From Pseudomonas sp. G34 (GTDB lineage Bacteria > Pseudomonadota > Gammaproteobacteria > Pseudomonadales > Pseudomonadaceae): a stretch of 64,000 nucleotides of DNA. The stretch lies in NCBI RefSeq assembly GCF_031119625.1, contig NZ_JAVHZV010000006.1, forward strand, positions 1 through 64,000. The letters run 5' to 3'. The notes beneath the pieces were generated by a model. That model was not told the origin of the DNA, did no database searches, and worked only from the letters and a program-made list of their open reading frames with translations. Both the position numbers and the translations under genes were made by a program. Below are positions 1-8,204 of the stretch, one piece after another (the first letter of the stretch is position 1; every line of letters starts with the position of its first letter).

Positions 1-30
1 CAAGACCTGCGCCGCACGTTCCATCGCCGT

Positions 31-54
31 TCGCGGGCATGGCCCGCTCCCACA
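31..54 (-). repeat. REP element (GTGGGAGCGGGC type)
   Basis: A 24-base REP unit whose minus-strand reading begins TGTGGGAGCGGGCC and ends GCCCGCGA, with a palindromic GCGGGC/GCCCGC core. The identical unit occurs in the other orientation at 20052-20075. This is the common Pseudomonas extragenic palindrome. Confidence 0.8.
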
Positions 55-139
55 TTCGTCCCGCAGGCAACTCTGCCACCCGAAGAACTCATGCCATCAG
101 CCCGTAACCTGCGGTTGAGCAACGCGAAACCCAGGAAGC

Positions 140-170
140 CCCGGGTGTCGCTGCGCTCGACCCGGGCTAC
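140..170. repeat. Palindromic extragenic repeat (GTAGCCCGGGTCG type)
   Basis: An imperfect palindrome with arms CCGGGTGTCG and CGACCCGGG ending in CTAC. A related unit is at 19908-19936. It has the look of the small intergenic repeats scattered in Pseudomonas genomes. No gene is supported in 1-548. Confidence 0.6.
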
Positions 171-372
171 AGCACGTCATCAGCCCCAGGGCGAGTACAA
201 ATGCACGCCATCAGCGCACGACAGGTGCCTCCATGCACCCGAGCGGAACATTCGCCGCCTTGCGCCATCCACGCCAAAAGCGCCGATAAACCGCTAAAAG
301 CCAGCATTCATGGGCCCTGCAACGAATTCATAAAACTTGGCACGCCACCTGCAATGGTACTGATAACCCAGT

Positions 373-548
373 TTCGGGGACCTTGGTACAGGCAGGCCGG
401 GGATTCCCCTCTTTCTTTGGGAGCCTCGGTACAGGCAGGCCGGGACCTCCCTTCTTTCTTCGGGGACTCTGATACAGGCAGATCAGATAATCCCCCTTTT
501 CTTCGGGAGCCCTGGTACAGGCAGGCCGGGACCTCCCTCTTTTCTTCG
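373..548. repeat. Four-copy 43-bp tandem repeat
   Basis: The motif GGTACAGGCAGGCCGGG recurs with an exact 43-base period: the GTACA core (ATACA in copy 3) starts at 386, 429, 472 and 515. Each unit reads roughly TTCGGGAGCC-TGGTACAGGCAGG-CCGGGACCTCCC-TCTTT. Copy 3 is the most diverged and copies 2 and 4 are closest. The array ends one base before the stop codon of the minus-strand gene at 549-989, so it forms that gene's immediate 3' flank. Reading frames across the array look spurious. Confidence 0.85.
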
Positions 549-989
549 CTACTGCGGCGCCAGACGAACCGTCAGGCGCCAGCGGCCTTCCACCTTCTCG
601 GCATCCATTGCAGCGCGCAGCGGGCGAGCCGCCACCACGCGCACTTCCAGCTCGCGACCTTCACGCACCACGCGCCAGTTGGCGGCACGCCCGGCAATCT
701 GTAGCTGGCCCTGGCGCTCACGGCCCAGCCCTTCGAAGCGCAGCGCAAAGGTGCCATGGGCATCGCTGACCTGCACCTGCGGCTCGACGTTGAACCACAG
801 CAGCAGGCGATCATCCTGGGCCTCGACCGCCTTGAGGTGCATGGCGTCCGGATGAAACAGCCGGCCAATCATCAGCCCGACCAGAAAGCCGAGGATCGCC
901 AACGAGCCGATCACCCGCACCCAGGGGCGGGGCCTTGGCGGCTTATCCGGCGTAGAATGGCGCCCGTCTTCTGGCCTGGAGCCGTGCAT
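549..989 (-). CDS. Conserved hypothetical single-pass membrane protein
   Basis: A 146-residue product with a basic, proline-rich N-terminus, one hydrophobic segment at about residues 26-46 ([20 protein letters not shown]) and a hydrophilic beta-rich domain rich in alternating charged and hydrophobic residues. It is probably anchored in the inner membrane with the C-terminal domain in the periplasm. No family is recognised. It sits where P. aeruginosa has a hypothetical gene (PA5126, from memory) next to trmL. The start is uncertain: the ATG at 989 shares the palindrome CATG with the trmL ATG on the other strand, so a downstream start is possible. Confidence 0.65.
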   Translation of the reverse strand: MHGSRPEDGRHSTPDKPPRPRPWVRVIGSLAILGFLVGLMIGRLFHPDAMHLKAVEAQDDRLLLWFNVEPQVQVSDAHGTFALRFEGLGRERQGQLQIAGRAANWRVVREGRELEVRVVAARPLRAAMDAEKVEGRWRLTVRLAPQ

Positions 990-1449
990 GTTTCATGTAA
1001 TCCTTTTTCAACCGGAAATTCCGCCCAACACCGGCAACATTATCAGGCTCTGCGCCAACAGCGGCTGCCACCTGCACCTGATCGAGCCACTGGGCTTCGA
1101 GCTGGACGACAAGCGCCTGCGCCGCGCCGGGCTGGACTATCACGAATACGCGCCACTCAAGCGCCACGCCAGCCTGGAAGCGTGCCTGGAAAGCCTCGGC
1201 CAGCCGCGGGTCTTCGCCTTTACCACCAAGGGCTCGCAACCCTTCCATGAAGTGGCCTACCAGCCGGGCGATGCCTTTCTGTTCGGCCCGGAAAGCCGTG
1301 GCCTGCCCCAGGAGATCCGCGACGCCTTGCCGGAGGCGCAACGCGTGCGCCTGCCGATGCGTGAAGGCTGTCGCAGCCTGAACCTGTCCAACAGCGTGGC
1401 AGTGGCCGTGTACGAGGCCTGGCGCCAGCACGGCTTCGCCATGGACTGA
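988..1449 (+). CDS. trmL: tRNA (cytidine(34)-2'-O)-methyltransferase TrmL
   Basis: SPOUT-class methyltransferase that 2'-O-methylates the wobble base of the tRNA-Leu isoacceptors with SAM. The product is 153 residues, the usual family length. The N-terminus ([20 protein letters not shown]) matches the E. coli TrmL start closely. The C-terminal half has the knotted SAM-binding segments FGPESRGLP and [22 protein letters not shown]. The next ATG is followed at once by a stop, so 988 is the only sensible start. It is transcribed away from the 549-989 gene, the two start codons overlapping, and converges on secB through a shared terminator. Confidence 0.95.
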   Translation: MFHVILFQPEIPPNTGNIIRLCANSGCHLHLIEPLGFELDDKRLRRAGLDYHEYAPLKRHASLEACLESLGQPRVFAFTTKGSQPFHEVAYQPGDAFLFGPESRGLPQEIRDALPEAQRVRLPMREGCRSLNLSNSVAVAVYEAWRQHGFAMD

Positions 1450-1502
1450 GGGCAACGTCTGTAGCCCTACGTTGAGCGCAGGCTACGAACCCCAGCCAAT
1501 AA

Positions 1503-1524
1503 AAAACGCCCCGAAGGGCGTTTT
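1503..1524. terminator. Bidirectional terminator between trmL and secB
   Basis: A perfect stem AAAACGCCC / GGGCGTTTT with a CGAA loop, A-rich on the left and T-rich on the right, placed between two convergent genes. Confidence 0.85.
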
Positions 1525-1543
1525 GTGTGCGGCAACCGATAAC

Positions 1544-2005
1544 TCAGTTGGCCTGTTGGCGCTGCAGCTCCTGGGCGTACAGGGCGTCGAAGTTCACCGG
1601 AGCCAGCATCAGCGCCGGGAACGAGCCGCGTACCACCAGGCTGTCCAGGGTTTCACGGGCATAGGGGAACAGGATGTTCGGGCAGAACGCACCGAGGGTG
1701 TGGCTCATGGACTCGGCATCCAGGCCCTTGATCAGGAAGATACCAGCCTGCTGCACTTCGGCGATGAAGGCGGTTTCTTCACCGTTCTTGACGGTCACCG
1801 AGAGGGTCAGCACCACTTCGTGGAAGTCGCCTTCCAGGCCTTTCTGGCGGGTGTTGAGATCCATCGAGACGCTCGGCGTCCACTCCTGGCGGAAGATCTC
1901 GGGGCTCTTCGGCGCTTCGAAGGACAGGTCACGCACGTAGATGCGCTGCAGGGAAAACTGAGGAGTCTGTTCGCCTTGGGCGGCGCCGTTAGCTTGTTCG
2001 GTCAT
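1544..2005 (-). CDS. secB: Protein-export chaperone SecB
   Basis: Cytosolic tetrameric chaperone that keeps preproteins unfolded and passes them to SecA. The product is 153 residues and has the SecB hallmarks: the beta strand [10 protein letters not shown], the GIFLI segment, and the acidic SecA-contacting region with [15 protein letters not shown]. The C-terminal tail is short. It lies 36 bases downstream of grxC in the order yibN-like, grxC, secB, the same order as in E. coli, so the three are probably one operon linking thiol redox and export. Confidence 0.96.
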   Translation of the reverse strand: MTEQANGAAQGEQTPQFSLQRIYVRDLSFEAPKSPEIFRQEWTPSVSMDLNTRQKGLEGDFHEVVLTLSVTVKNGEETAFIAEVQQAGIFLIKGLDAESMSHTLGAFCPNILFPYARETLDSLVVRGSFPALMLAPVNFDALYAQELQRQQAN

Positions 2006-2041
2006 GGGGCAAAGCCTTCTGCTATAGGACTTAAAGGAAAA

Positions 2042-2296
2042 TCAGGCGTTGAGCAGCGCGTCGAGCTTGCCGGCCCGCTCCAGGGCAAACAGATCGTCGC
2101 AGCCACCCACATGGGTATCACCGATCCATATCTGCGGCACCGAGGTGCGGCCGGCCTTGCGCGTCATCTCGGCGCGCACGTCGGGTTTGCCGTCGACACG
2201 GATCTCGTCGAACGACACGCTTTTGCTGGTCAACAGCTGCTTGGCGCGGATGCAGTAGGGGCACCAGTCGCTGGAGTAGATGACGACCTGTGCCAT
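2042..2296 (-). CDS. grxC: Glutaredoxin 3 (GrxC)
   Basis: An 84-residue glutaredoxin that reduces disulfides and glutathione mixed disulfides using GSH in the cytosol. The active-site CPYC is at residues 12-15 (SSDWCPYCIRAKQLL). The TSVPQIWIG cis-proline loop and the GGCDDL glutathione-binding motif follow. It starts two bases past the stop of the rhodanese-like gene and precedes secB, in an operon conserved across gammaproteobacteria. Confidence 0.95.
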   Translation of the reverse strand: MAQVVIYSSDWCPYCIRAKQLLTSKSVSFDEIRVDGKPDVRAEMTRKAGRTSVPQIWIGDTHVGGCDDLFALERAGKLDALLNA

Positions 2297-2297
2297 G

Positions 2298-2711
2298 TCA
2301 CTTCACCACGGGCAGGTTGTCGCCACGCCAGGTGGCGATGCCGCCCCCCAGACGCGCAGCGGTGAAACCGGCCTTCTGCAGTTCACGGGCGGCGGTGCCG
2401 GCCTGCTGGCCCAGGGCGTCGACGACGATGATGGTCTTGGCCTTGTGTTTCTCGAGCTCGGCAAGGCGCGAGGCCAGCTTGTCGTAGGGGATGTTCAGGG
2501 CACCGACGATATGGCCGGTGTCGAAATCCTTCTTGCTGCGAATGTCGACCACTACGCCTTCATCGCGGTTGATCAGCGCCGTCACTTCACGGCTGCTCAG
2601 GCTTTTGCCGCCCTTGCTCAGTTCGGTGAAGATCAGCAGCGCGAGAATGATGACGAACAGACCGGCTAGGATGAAGTGGTTGGTAGCGAATTCAATCAGG
2701 TTGGCAAGCAT
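2298..2711 (-). CDS. yibN: Membrane-anchored rhodanese-fold protein, YibN-like
   Basis: A 137-residue protein with an N-terminal transmembrane helix (about residues 13-30, ILAGLFVIILALLIF) and one rhodanese domain (about 40-135: VVVDIRSKKDFDTGHIVGALNIP, then LGGGIATWRGDNLP). It aligns with E. coli YibN in length and order. The usual catalytic-cysteine loop reads VVDALGQQAGTA and the whole protein contains no cysteine, so sulfurtransferase activity is unlikely. The start at 2711 is preferred because it places the membrane helix at the N-terminus; the longer frame upstream overlaps the divergent gpmI start region. It heads the grxC-secB operon, so a role in membrane protein biogenesis is plausible but inferred. 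Confidence 0.85.
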   Translation of the reverse strand: MLANLIEFATNHFILAGLFVIILALLIFTELSKGGKSLSSREVTALINRDEGVVVDIRSKKDFDTGHIVGALNIPYDKLASRLAELEKHKAKTIIVVDALGQQAGTAARELQKAGFTAARLGGGIATWRGDNLPVVK

Positions 2712-2925
2712 CACGCGGTTCCGGGGCGGTAAAATGCCGGCCAGTATACACAGCCCGGTGAGTCCACCAAAGGCCGCACGGCGGTGACGGGATCTTTCCG
2801 GCGCCGTAGAATGTCTGACCGTTTTCAGTAGGTCGCCTCCCCGGGCGGCCGCCTCCGGATCGCCGCGGGCGAACATGCACTCGCTCCCGGCCTTCATTGC
2901 GTACCCCAAGCAGAGCGAGCCCCGT

Positions 2926-4461
2926 ATGAGCGCAGCGCCCAAACCCCTGGTTCTGGTCATTCTCGACGGCTTCGGCCACAGCGACACGCCCGAGCACAAC
3001 GCCATTTTCGCCGCCAAGACGCCGGTCTATGACCGCCTGCGTGCCACCCAGCCCCATGGGCTGATTTCCGGCAGCGGCATGGACGTCGGCCTGCCGGACG
3101 GGCAGATGGGCAACTCCGAGGTCGGCCACATGAACCTGGGCGCGGGCCGCGTGGTGTATCAGGACTTCACCCGGGTGACCAAGGCGATCCGCGACGGCGA
3201 GTTCTTCGAGAACCCGGCGATCACCGGCGCCGTAGACAAGGCAGTCGGCGCCGGCAAGGCGGTGCACATCCTCGGCCTGCTGTCCGATGGCGGCGTGCAC
3301 AGCCACCAGGATCACCTGGTCGCCATGGCCGAACTGGCCGCGCGCCGCGGCGCCGAGAAGATCTACCTGCACGCCTTTCTCGACGGCCGCGACACCGCAC
3401 CGAAAAGCGCCCTGGGCTCCATCGAACTGCTCGAGGCCACCTTCGCCAGGCTCGGCAAGGGCCGCATCGCCTCGCTGATCGGCCGCTACTTCGCCATGGA
3501 CCGCGACAACCGCTGGGACCGCGTGGCCCAGGCCTACAGCCTGATCGCCGATGGCCACAGCCAATACCAGGCGGACACCGCCGTGGCCGGCCTGCAAGCC
3601 GCCTATGCCCGCGACGAGAGCGACGAGTTCGTCAAGGCCACCAGCATCGGCGAGCCGGTGCGTGTCGAGGATGGCGACGCCGTGGTGTTCATGAACTTCC
3701 GCGCCGACCGCGCCCGCGAGCTGACCCGCGCCTTCGTCGAGCCGGGCTTCGATGCCTTCGAGCGCGCCCGCGTGCCGCAGACCGCCGGTTTCATCATGCT
3801 CACCCAGTACGCGGCCAGCATCGACACGCCCAGCGCCTACAAGCCCGAGCCGCTGGTCAACGTGCTTGGCGAATACCTGGCCAACAACGGCAAGACCCAA
3901 CTGCGCATCGCCGAGACCGAGAAATACGCCCACGTGACCTTCTTCTTCTCCGGCGGCCGTGAAGAACCCTTCCCGGGCGAAGAGCGCATCCTGATCCCCT
4001 CGCCGAACGTCGCCACCTACGACCTGCAGCCGCAGATGAATGCGCCCGAAGTGACCGACAAGATCGTCGACGCCATCGAGAACCAGCGCTTTGATGTGAT
4101 CGTGGTCAACTACGCCAACGGCGACATGGTCGGCCACACCGGCGTGTTCGAGGCGGCAGTTGCGGCGGTCGAATGCCTGGACACCTGCGTCGGGCGCATC
4201 GTCGCGGCGCTGGACAAGGTCGGCGGCGAAGCGCTGATCACCGCCGACCACGGCAACGTCGAGCAGATGCAGGACGAGTGCACCGGCCAGGCGCACACCG
4301 CGCACACTTGCGAGCCAGTACCGTTCATCTATGTCGGCAAGCGCCAGGTGAGCATCCGCGAAGGCGGCGTGCTGGCCGATGTGGCGCCCACCCTGCTGAC
4401 CCTGATGGGCCTGCCGATTCCCAAGGAAATGACCGGCACCAGCATCGTCACCTTCGACTGA
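2926..4461 (+). CDS. gpmI: 2,3-bisphosphoglycerate-independent phosphoglycerate mutase
   Basis: Interconverts 3- and 2-phosphoglycerate in glycolysis and gluconeogenesis using two Mn ions and a phosphoserine intermediate. From the ATG at 2926 the product is 511 residues, close to E. coli GpmM. The metal-binding LVILDGFG lies near residue 10 and the phosphoserine motif [17 protein letters not shown] near residue 60. The C-terminal metal ligands fall in [20 protein letters not shown] and TAHTCEPVP. An upstream in-frame ATG at 2875 would add residues that do not fit the family. It is divergent from the yibN-like operon and followed by an envC-like gene, as in E. coli. Confidence 0.95.
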   Translation: MSAAPKPLVLVILDGFGHSDTPEHNAIFAAKTPVYDRLRATQPHGLISGSGMDVGLPDGQMGNSEVGHMNLGAGRVVYQDFTRVTKAIRDGEFFENPAITGAVDKAVGAGKAVHILGLLSDGGVHSHQDHLVAMAELAARRGAEKIYLHAFLDGRDTAPKSALGSIELLEATFARLGKGRIASLIGRYFAMDRDNRWDRVAQAYSLIADGHSQYQADTAVAGLQAAYARDESDEFVKATSIGEPVRVEDGDAVVFMNFRADRARELTRAFVEPGFDAFERARVPQTAGFIMLTQYAASIDTPSAYKPEPLVNVLGEYLANNGKTQLRIAETEKYAHVTFFFSGGREEPFPGEERILIPSPNVATYDLQPQMNAPEVTDKIVDAIENQRFDVIVVNYANGDMVGHTGVFEAAVAAVECLDTCVGRIVAALDKVGGEALITADHGNVEQMQDECTGQAHTAHTCEPVPFIYVGKRQVSIREGGVLADVAPTLLTLMGLPIPKEMTGTSIVTFD

Positions 4462-4582
4462 ACGATATCGGCCACCGGTCGACAGTGGCACGCCTTGGGT
4501 CGCAATCCGCGATCCGGGGCGTTCTTTTTAACCCGCGCCAAAGGCATACTAGGCGCGTTCCCCGCCAGGTATCGCCTGCACC

Positions 4583-5833
4583 ATGCTCCGTGTCCTCACT
4601 TTCATCCTCATGACCAGCCTGCTGGCACCGGCGTTCGCCGATCAGAAAGCCGATACCCAGAAGCAGCTGGAAGCGGCGCGCGCCGACGTCGCCGAATTGA
4701 AGAAACTGCTGGAGCAACTGCAGCAGGAAAAATCCGGCGTACAGAAGCAGCTCAAGACCACCGAAACCGAAATGGGTGAGCTGGAGAACCAGGTCAAGGG
4801 CCTGCGCGAGGAACTGCAGGACAGCGAAGAAGAGCTCAAGCGCCTCGATCAGGAGAAAAAAAAACTCCAGGGCGCGCGCCTTGAACAGCAACGACTGATC
4901 GGCATCCAGGCCCGCGCGGCCTACCAGGGCGGGCGTCAGGAGTACATCAAGCTGTTGCTCAACCAGCAGAACCCGGAAAAATTCTCCCGCACCCTCACCT
5001 ACTACGATTACCTCGCCGAAGCGCGCCTGGCCCAGCTGACGGCCTTCAACGAGACGCTGCGCCAGTTGGCCAACGTCGAGAAGGACATCAGCCATCACCA
5101 GGCACAGCTGCAGGCGCAGAAAGGCGAGCTGGACAGCCGCAGCGCCCAGCTGGCCGAAGTGCGCAAGGAACGTCAGCAGGCCCTGGCCAAGCTGAACAAG
5201 GATTACGCCGCCCGTGATCAGCGCCTCAAGGCGCGCGAGCAGGAGCAGGCCGAACTCGCAAGGGTGCTCAAGACCATCGAGCAAACCCTCGCCCGCCAGG
5301 CTCGCGAAGCCGAGGCGCAGCGCCAGCGTGAGCTCGCCGCGGCGCGCGACAAGCCCAGCACCCCGGCGGCCACCGGCAAGCGTGCCGAGAGCGGCCCACT
5401 GGTCAGCTCCGGCGCCACCTATGGCGGCCCGTTCGCCAGCGCCAAAGGCAAGCTGCCGTGGCCAGTCAATGGCCGACTTGTTGCAAGATATGGAACCCCA
5501 CGGGGCGAAGATGCTCGGACTAAGTGGGATGGCGTGCTGATCGGTGCCGCCGCTGGCAGCCAGGTACGCGCCGTGCATGGTGGTCGAGTGGTGTTCGCAG
5601 ACTGGTTGCGCGGTTCCGGGCTTCTGGTCATTCTCGACCATGGCAACGGTTACCTGACCCTGTACGGGCACAACCAGAGCCTGCTCAAGGACGCCGGAGA
5701 CATCGTCAAGGCCGGGGATCCCATCGCCACCGTCGGTACCAGCGGCGGCCAGGACACCCCAGCACTGTATTTCGCGATTCGCCAGCAGGGCCGCGCCAGC
5801 GATCCGGCCCAATGGTGTCGGGCGCAAGGATAA
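4583..5833 (+). CDS. envC: EnvC-like murein hydrolase activator (degenerate LytM domain)
   Basis: A 416-residue periplasmic protein. A signal peptide (LRVLTFILMTSLLAPAFA) is followed by a long coiled coil (about residues 20-255, rich in K/E/Q/L) and a C-terminal LytM/M23 domain (about 300-415). The zinc ligands of active M23 peptidases are missing: the first histidine motif reads TKWDGVLIG and the HxH position reads LYFAIR. The protein therefore probably activates amidases at the division septum rather than cutting peptidoglycan itself, as E. coli EnvC does for AmiA/B. It lies 32 bases upstream of ctpA, a second envelope gene, and probably shares its transcript. Confidence 0.9.
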   Translation: MLRVLTFILMTSLLAPAFADQKADTQKQLEAARADVAELKKLLEQLQQEKSGVQKQLKTTETEMGELENQVKGLREELQDSEEELKRLDQEKKKLQGARLEQQRLIGIQARAAYQGGRQEYIKLLLNQQNPEKFSRTLTYYDYLAEARLAQLTAFNETLRQLANVEKDISHHQAQLQAQKGELDSRSAQLAEVRKERQQALAKLNKDYAARDQRLKAREQEQAELARVLKTIEQTLARQAREAEAQRQRELAAARDKPSTPAATGKRAESGPLVSSGATYGGPFASAKGKLPWPVNGRLVARYGTPRGEDARTKWDGVLIGAAAGSQVRAVHGGRVVFADWLRGSGLLVILDHGNGYLTLYGHNQSLLKDAGDIVKAGDPIATVGTSGGQDTPALYFAIRQQGRASDPAQWCRAQG

Positions 5834-5865
5834 GCGCCATCTCATTGTCGTAGGAGTTAGTTCCA

Positions 5866-7179
5866 ATGCCGCATCTGTCCCGCCTCACCTCCCTGGCCCT
5901 GGCGATTGCCCTGCTCGGTGGCGCACCTGTGCTGCATGCCGACCAGGCTCCAATCGCTCCGCCGCCGGCCGCCGACCAGAATGCAGCACCGCTGCCACTG
6001 GACGAGCTGCGCACCTTCGCCGAGGTGATGGATCGCATCAAGGCTGCCTACGTCGAGCCGGTCACCGACAAGGAACTGCTGGAGAACGCCATCAAGGGCA
6101 TGCTCAGCAACCTCGACCCGCACTCGGCCTACCTCGACCCGAAAGCCTTCGCCGAACTGCAGGAGAGCACCAGTGGCGAATTCGGCGGCTTGGGTATCGA
6201 GGTCGGCACCGAAGATGGTTTCATCAAGGTGGTCTCGCCCATCGATGACACCCCGGCCTCCAAGGCCGGCATCCACCCCGGCGACCTGATCGTCAAGATC
6301 GACGGCAAGCCGACCAAGGGCCAGTCGATGATGGAAGCCGTGGAGCAAATGCGCGGCAAGGCCGGCAGCAAGATCGTCCTGACCCTGGTGCGCGAAGGCG
6401 GCAAGCCGTTCGACGTCGAGCTGACCCGCGCGGTGATCAAGGTCACCAGCGTACGCAGCCAGATGATCGACCCGGGTTACGGCTACATCCGCGTCACCCA
6501 GTTCCAGGTCAACACCGGCGAGGAAGTCGGCAAGGCCCTGAACAAGCTGCGCAAGGAAAACGGCAAGAAACTCAGCGGCCTGGTACTCGACCTGCGCAAC
6601 AACCCGGGTGGCGTGCTGCAGTCGGCCGTGGAAGTGGCCGACCACTTCCTCAAGAAGGGCCTGATCGTCTACACCAAGGGGCGTATCCCCAACTCCGAGC
6701 TGCGCTTCTCGGCCGACCCGCTGGATGCCAGCGAAGGCGTGCCGCTGGTGGTGCTGATCAACGGCGGCAGCGCCTCGGCCTCGGAGATCGTCGCCGGCGC
6801 CCTGCAGGATCACAAGCGTGGCATCCTGATGGGCACCGACAGCTTCGGCAAGGGCTCGGTACAGACCGTGCTGCCGCTGAACAACGACCGCGCCCTGAAG
6901 ATCACCACCGCGCTGTACTTCACCCCCAATGGCCGCTCCATCCAGGCCCAGGGCATCGTCCCGGACGTGGAAGTGGCGCGCGCCAAGCTGACCCGCGAGA
7001 GCGACGACCCGACGCTCAAGGAAGCCGATCTGCAGGGCCACCTCGGCAATGGCAACGGCGGCGCCGACCGGCCAAGCCAGGGCGCGCCCGGCAAGGCGGC
7101 CCGCCCGCAGGACGACGACTACCAGCTGAGCCAAGCGCTAAACCTGCTCAAGGGCCTGAACGTCACCCGCGCCGACTAA
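5866..7179 (+). CDS. ctpA: Carboxyl-terminal processing protease CtpA (S41)
   Basis: A periplasmic serine protease of 437 residues. A signal peptide ends near HA|DQAP. A PDZ domain (about residues 100-180, GGLGIEVGTEDGFIKVVSPIDDTPA) is followed by the S41 core. The nucleophile serine is in NGGSASASEIVAGAL and the lysine of the dyad in SFGKGSVQ. In P. aeruginosa the homologue, with a lipoprotein adaptor, degrades peptidoglycan hydrolases; the same role is inferred here and fits the amidase-activator gene just upstream. The C-terminal 60 residues are low complexity (GNGNGGADRPSQGAPG). A strong terminator follows. Confidence 0.94.
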   Translation: MPHLSRLTSLALAIALLGGAPVLHADQAPIAPPPAADQNAAPLPLDELRTFAEVMDRIKAAYVEPVTDKELLENAIKGMLSNLDPHSAYLDPKAFAELQESTSGEFGGLGIEVGTEDGFIKVVSPIDDTPASKAGIHPGDLIVKIDGKPTKGQSMMEAVEQMRGKAGSKIVLTLVREGGKPFDVELTRAVIKVTSVRSQMIDPGYGYIRVTQFQVNTGEEVGKALNKLRKENGKKLSGLVLDLRNNPGGVLQSAVEVADHFLKKGLIVYTKGRIPNSELRFSADPLDASEGVPLVVLINGGSASASEIVAGALQDHKRGILMGTDSFGKGSVQTVLPLNNDRALKITTALYFTPNGRSIQAQGIVPDVEVARAKLTRESDDPTLKEADLQGHLGNGNGGADRPSQGAPGKAARPQDDDYQLSQALNLLKGLNVTRAD

Positions 7180-7198
7180 GCGTCAGCCGTAATGAGAA

Positions 7199-7231
7199 GC
7201 CCCGCTGCAGGCGACTGCAGCGGGGCTTTTT
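7199..7231 (+). terminator. Rho-independent terminator of envC-ctpA
   Basis: Perfect 12-bp stem GCCCCGCTGCAG / CTGCAGCGGGGC with a GCGA loop and a T run, 19 bases after the ctpA stop codon. Confidence 0.92.
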
Positions 7232-7310
7232 GTTGGCCGCGGGAGTAACGCCCCCTCGCGGCAGGCCTTGCGCTGGGCAAAAGGAAGGTTCTTCGCATTT
7301 TTGGGGAATG

Positions 7311-8124
7311 CTTGGTTGAGACCGGACTGGCAATAAGTGTTAGCTGCCGATGACTTGGCACTCTCCATTAGCACGCCGCCTGGCCGTGTGGGTTTCGCCC
7401 CTTACGGGCGAGTCACTTTCTCTTGCTTGCCCAAGAGAAAGTAACCAAAGAGAAGGGCACCCCACCATCCGGCCCCGGCTGCGCCGGGGTTCCCTCATTC
7501 CATCCCCACTCCAGGGGCACGCTGCGAAGGGCCATCCCTGGCCCATCGCAGCTCTCGCGACATCCATGTCGCTCAACCCCTTACGTGGTGATTCCACTCG
7601 GCCTCCTGAAGGGGAATTGGGCGTCGCCTGTACGATCGCAGCTCAAGAGCAAAAGCAAAAACAGACGCCGCCGAGCTTGAGCCCGTGGAAATCTCGCAAG
7701 TTCGCGCTCCGGTCCCGTCAGGAGGCCGAGTGGAGGTGTTGCGTAGGGGGACGAGCCGCATGGATGCGGCGAGAGGCTTAATGGGCCAGGGATGGCCCAT
7801 GTAAGCCGGCCCCCGGAGCGGCGCCGGAGCGAGGAAACGCAGCGAAGCGGAGTAACAGCCGAAAGGCTGGCCCGTAGGGTGAGCAACGCGAATCAAGTTT
7901 CGCGCAGCGAAACCCGGATGCCGGGGTGCCCTTCTTTGGCACACCTTTCTTGGGCAAGCAAGGAAACGTAGCGAAGCGCAGTAACAGCCGCAGGCTGGCC
8001 CGAAGGGTGAGCGAAGCGAATCAAGGTGTGGCGCCCGTAAGGGGCGCAACACAAAGGTTCAGCAGACGCGGTAAAGGATGGTGCTAAGTGATACGCACAC
8101 AAACTTGCCAGTCCGGTATCAAGA
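7311..8124. repeat. 0.8-kb inverted-repeat (palindromic) element
   Basis: Left-half segments return in reverse complement, in mirror order, in the right half. ACCGGACTGGCAA at 7321-7333 pairs with 8105-8117; CGCCCCTTACGGGCG at 7396-7410 with 8032-8046; the CTTGCTTGCCCAAG...GGGCACCCC block at about 7423-7463 with 7923-7962. GGGCCATCCCTGGCCCAT at 7529-7546 pairs with 7781-7798 and CCACTCGGCCTCCTGA at 7594-7609 with 7718-7733; these inner pairs share the centre 7663.5. The right arm is longer because a block of about 62 bases (from 7834) is repeated directly at 7962. Short reading frames on both strands have no family signature and are treated as chance. Similar gene-free blocks occur in other Pseudomonas as far as I recall. 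It occupies the place where P. aeruginosa carries a yibQ-type deacetylase gene after ctpA. Confidence 0.8.
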
Positions 8125-8151
8125 CTGACTCTCCCGAGATTCCCGGAAGAA

Positions 8152-8194
8152 CCAAAACAAAGCCCGCCACAGCGATCGGCCGTGGCGGGCTTTG
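8152..8194 (-). terminator. Terminator of the solute-binding protein gene
   Basis: Stem CAAAGCCCGCCAC / GTGGCGGGCTTTG at 8158-8194 with an 11-base loop. Read on the minus strand it is followed by TTTTGG. It lies 10 bases beyond the stop codon of the 8205-8960 gene. Confidence 0.85.
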
Positions 8195-8204
8195 CCTGGC
8201 GCAG

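Noticed and set aside
201..704. A 167-codon plus-strand frame over the 43-bp repeats
   Set aside because: It overlaps the opposite-strand membrane protein gene and encodes only repeat-derived low-complexity sequence.
2692..4491. A 599-codon frame antisense to gpmI
   Set aside because: Shadow of a GC-rich gene with full family match on the plus strand.
7350..8102. Several arginine/serine-rich frames on both strands within the palindromic element
   Set aside because: Mirror symmetry of the DNA explains them; no family motif and no ribosome-binding site.
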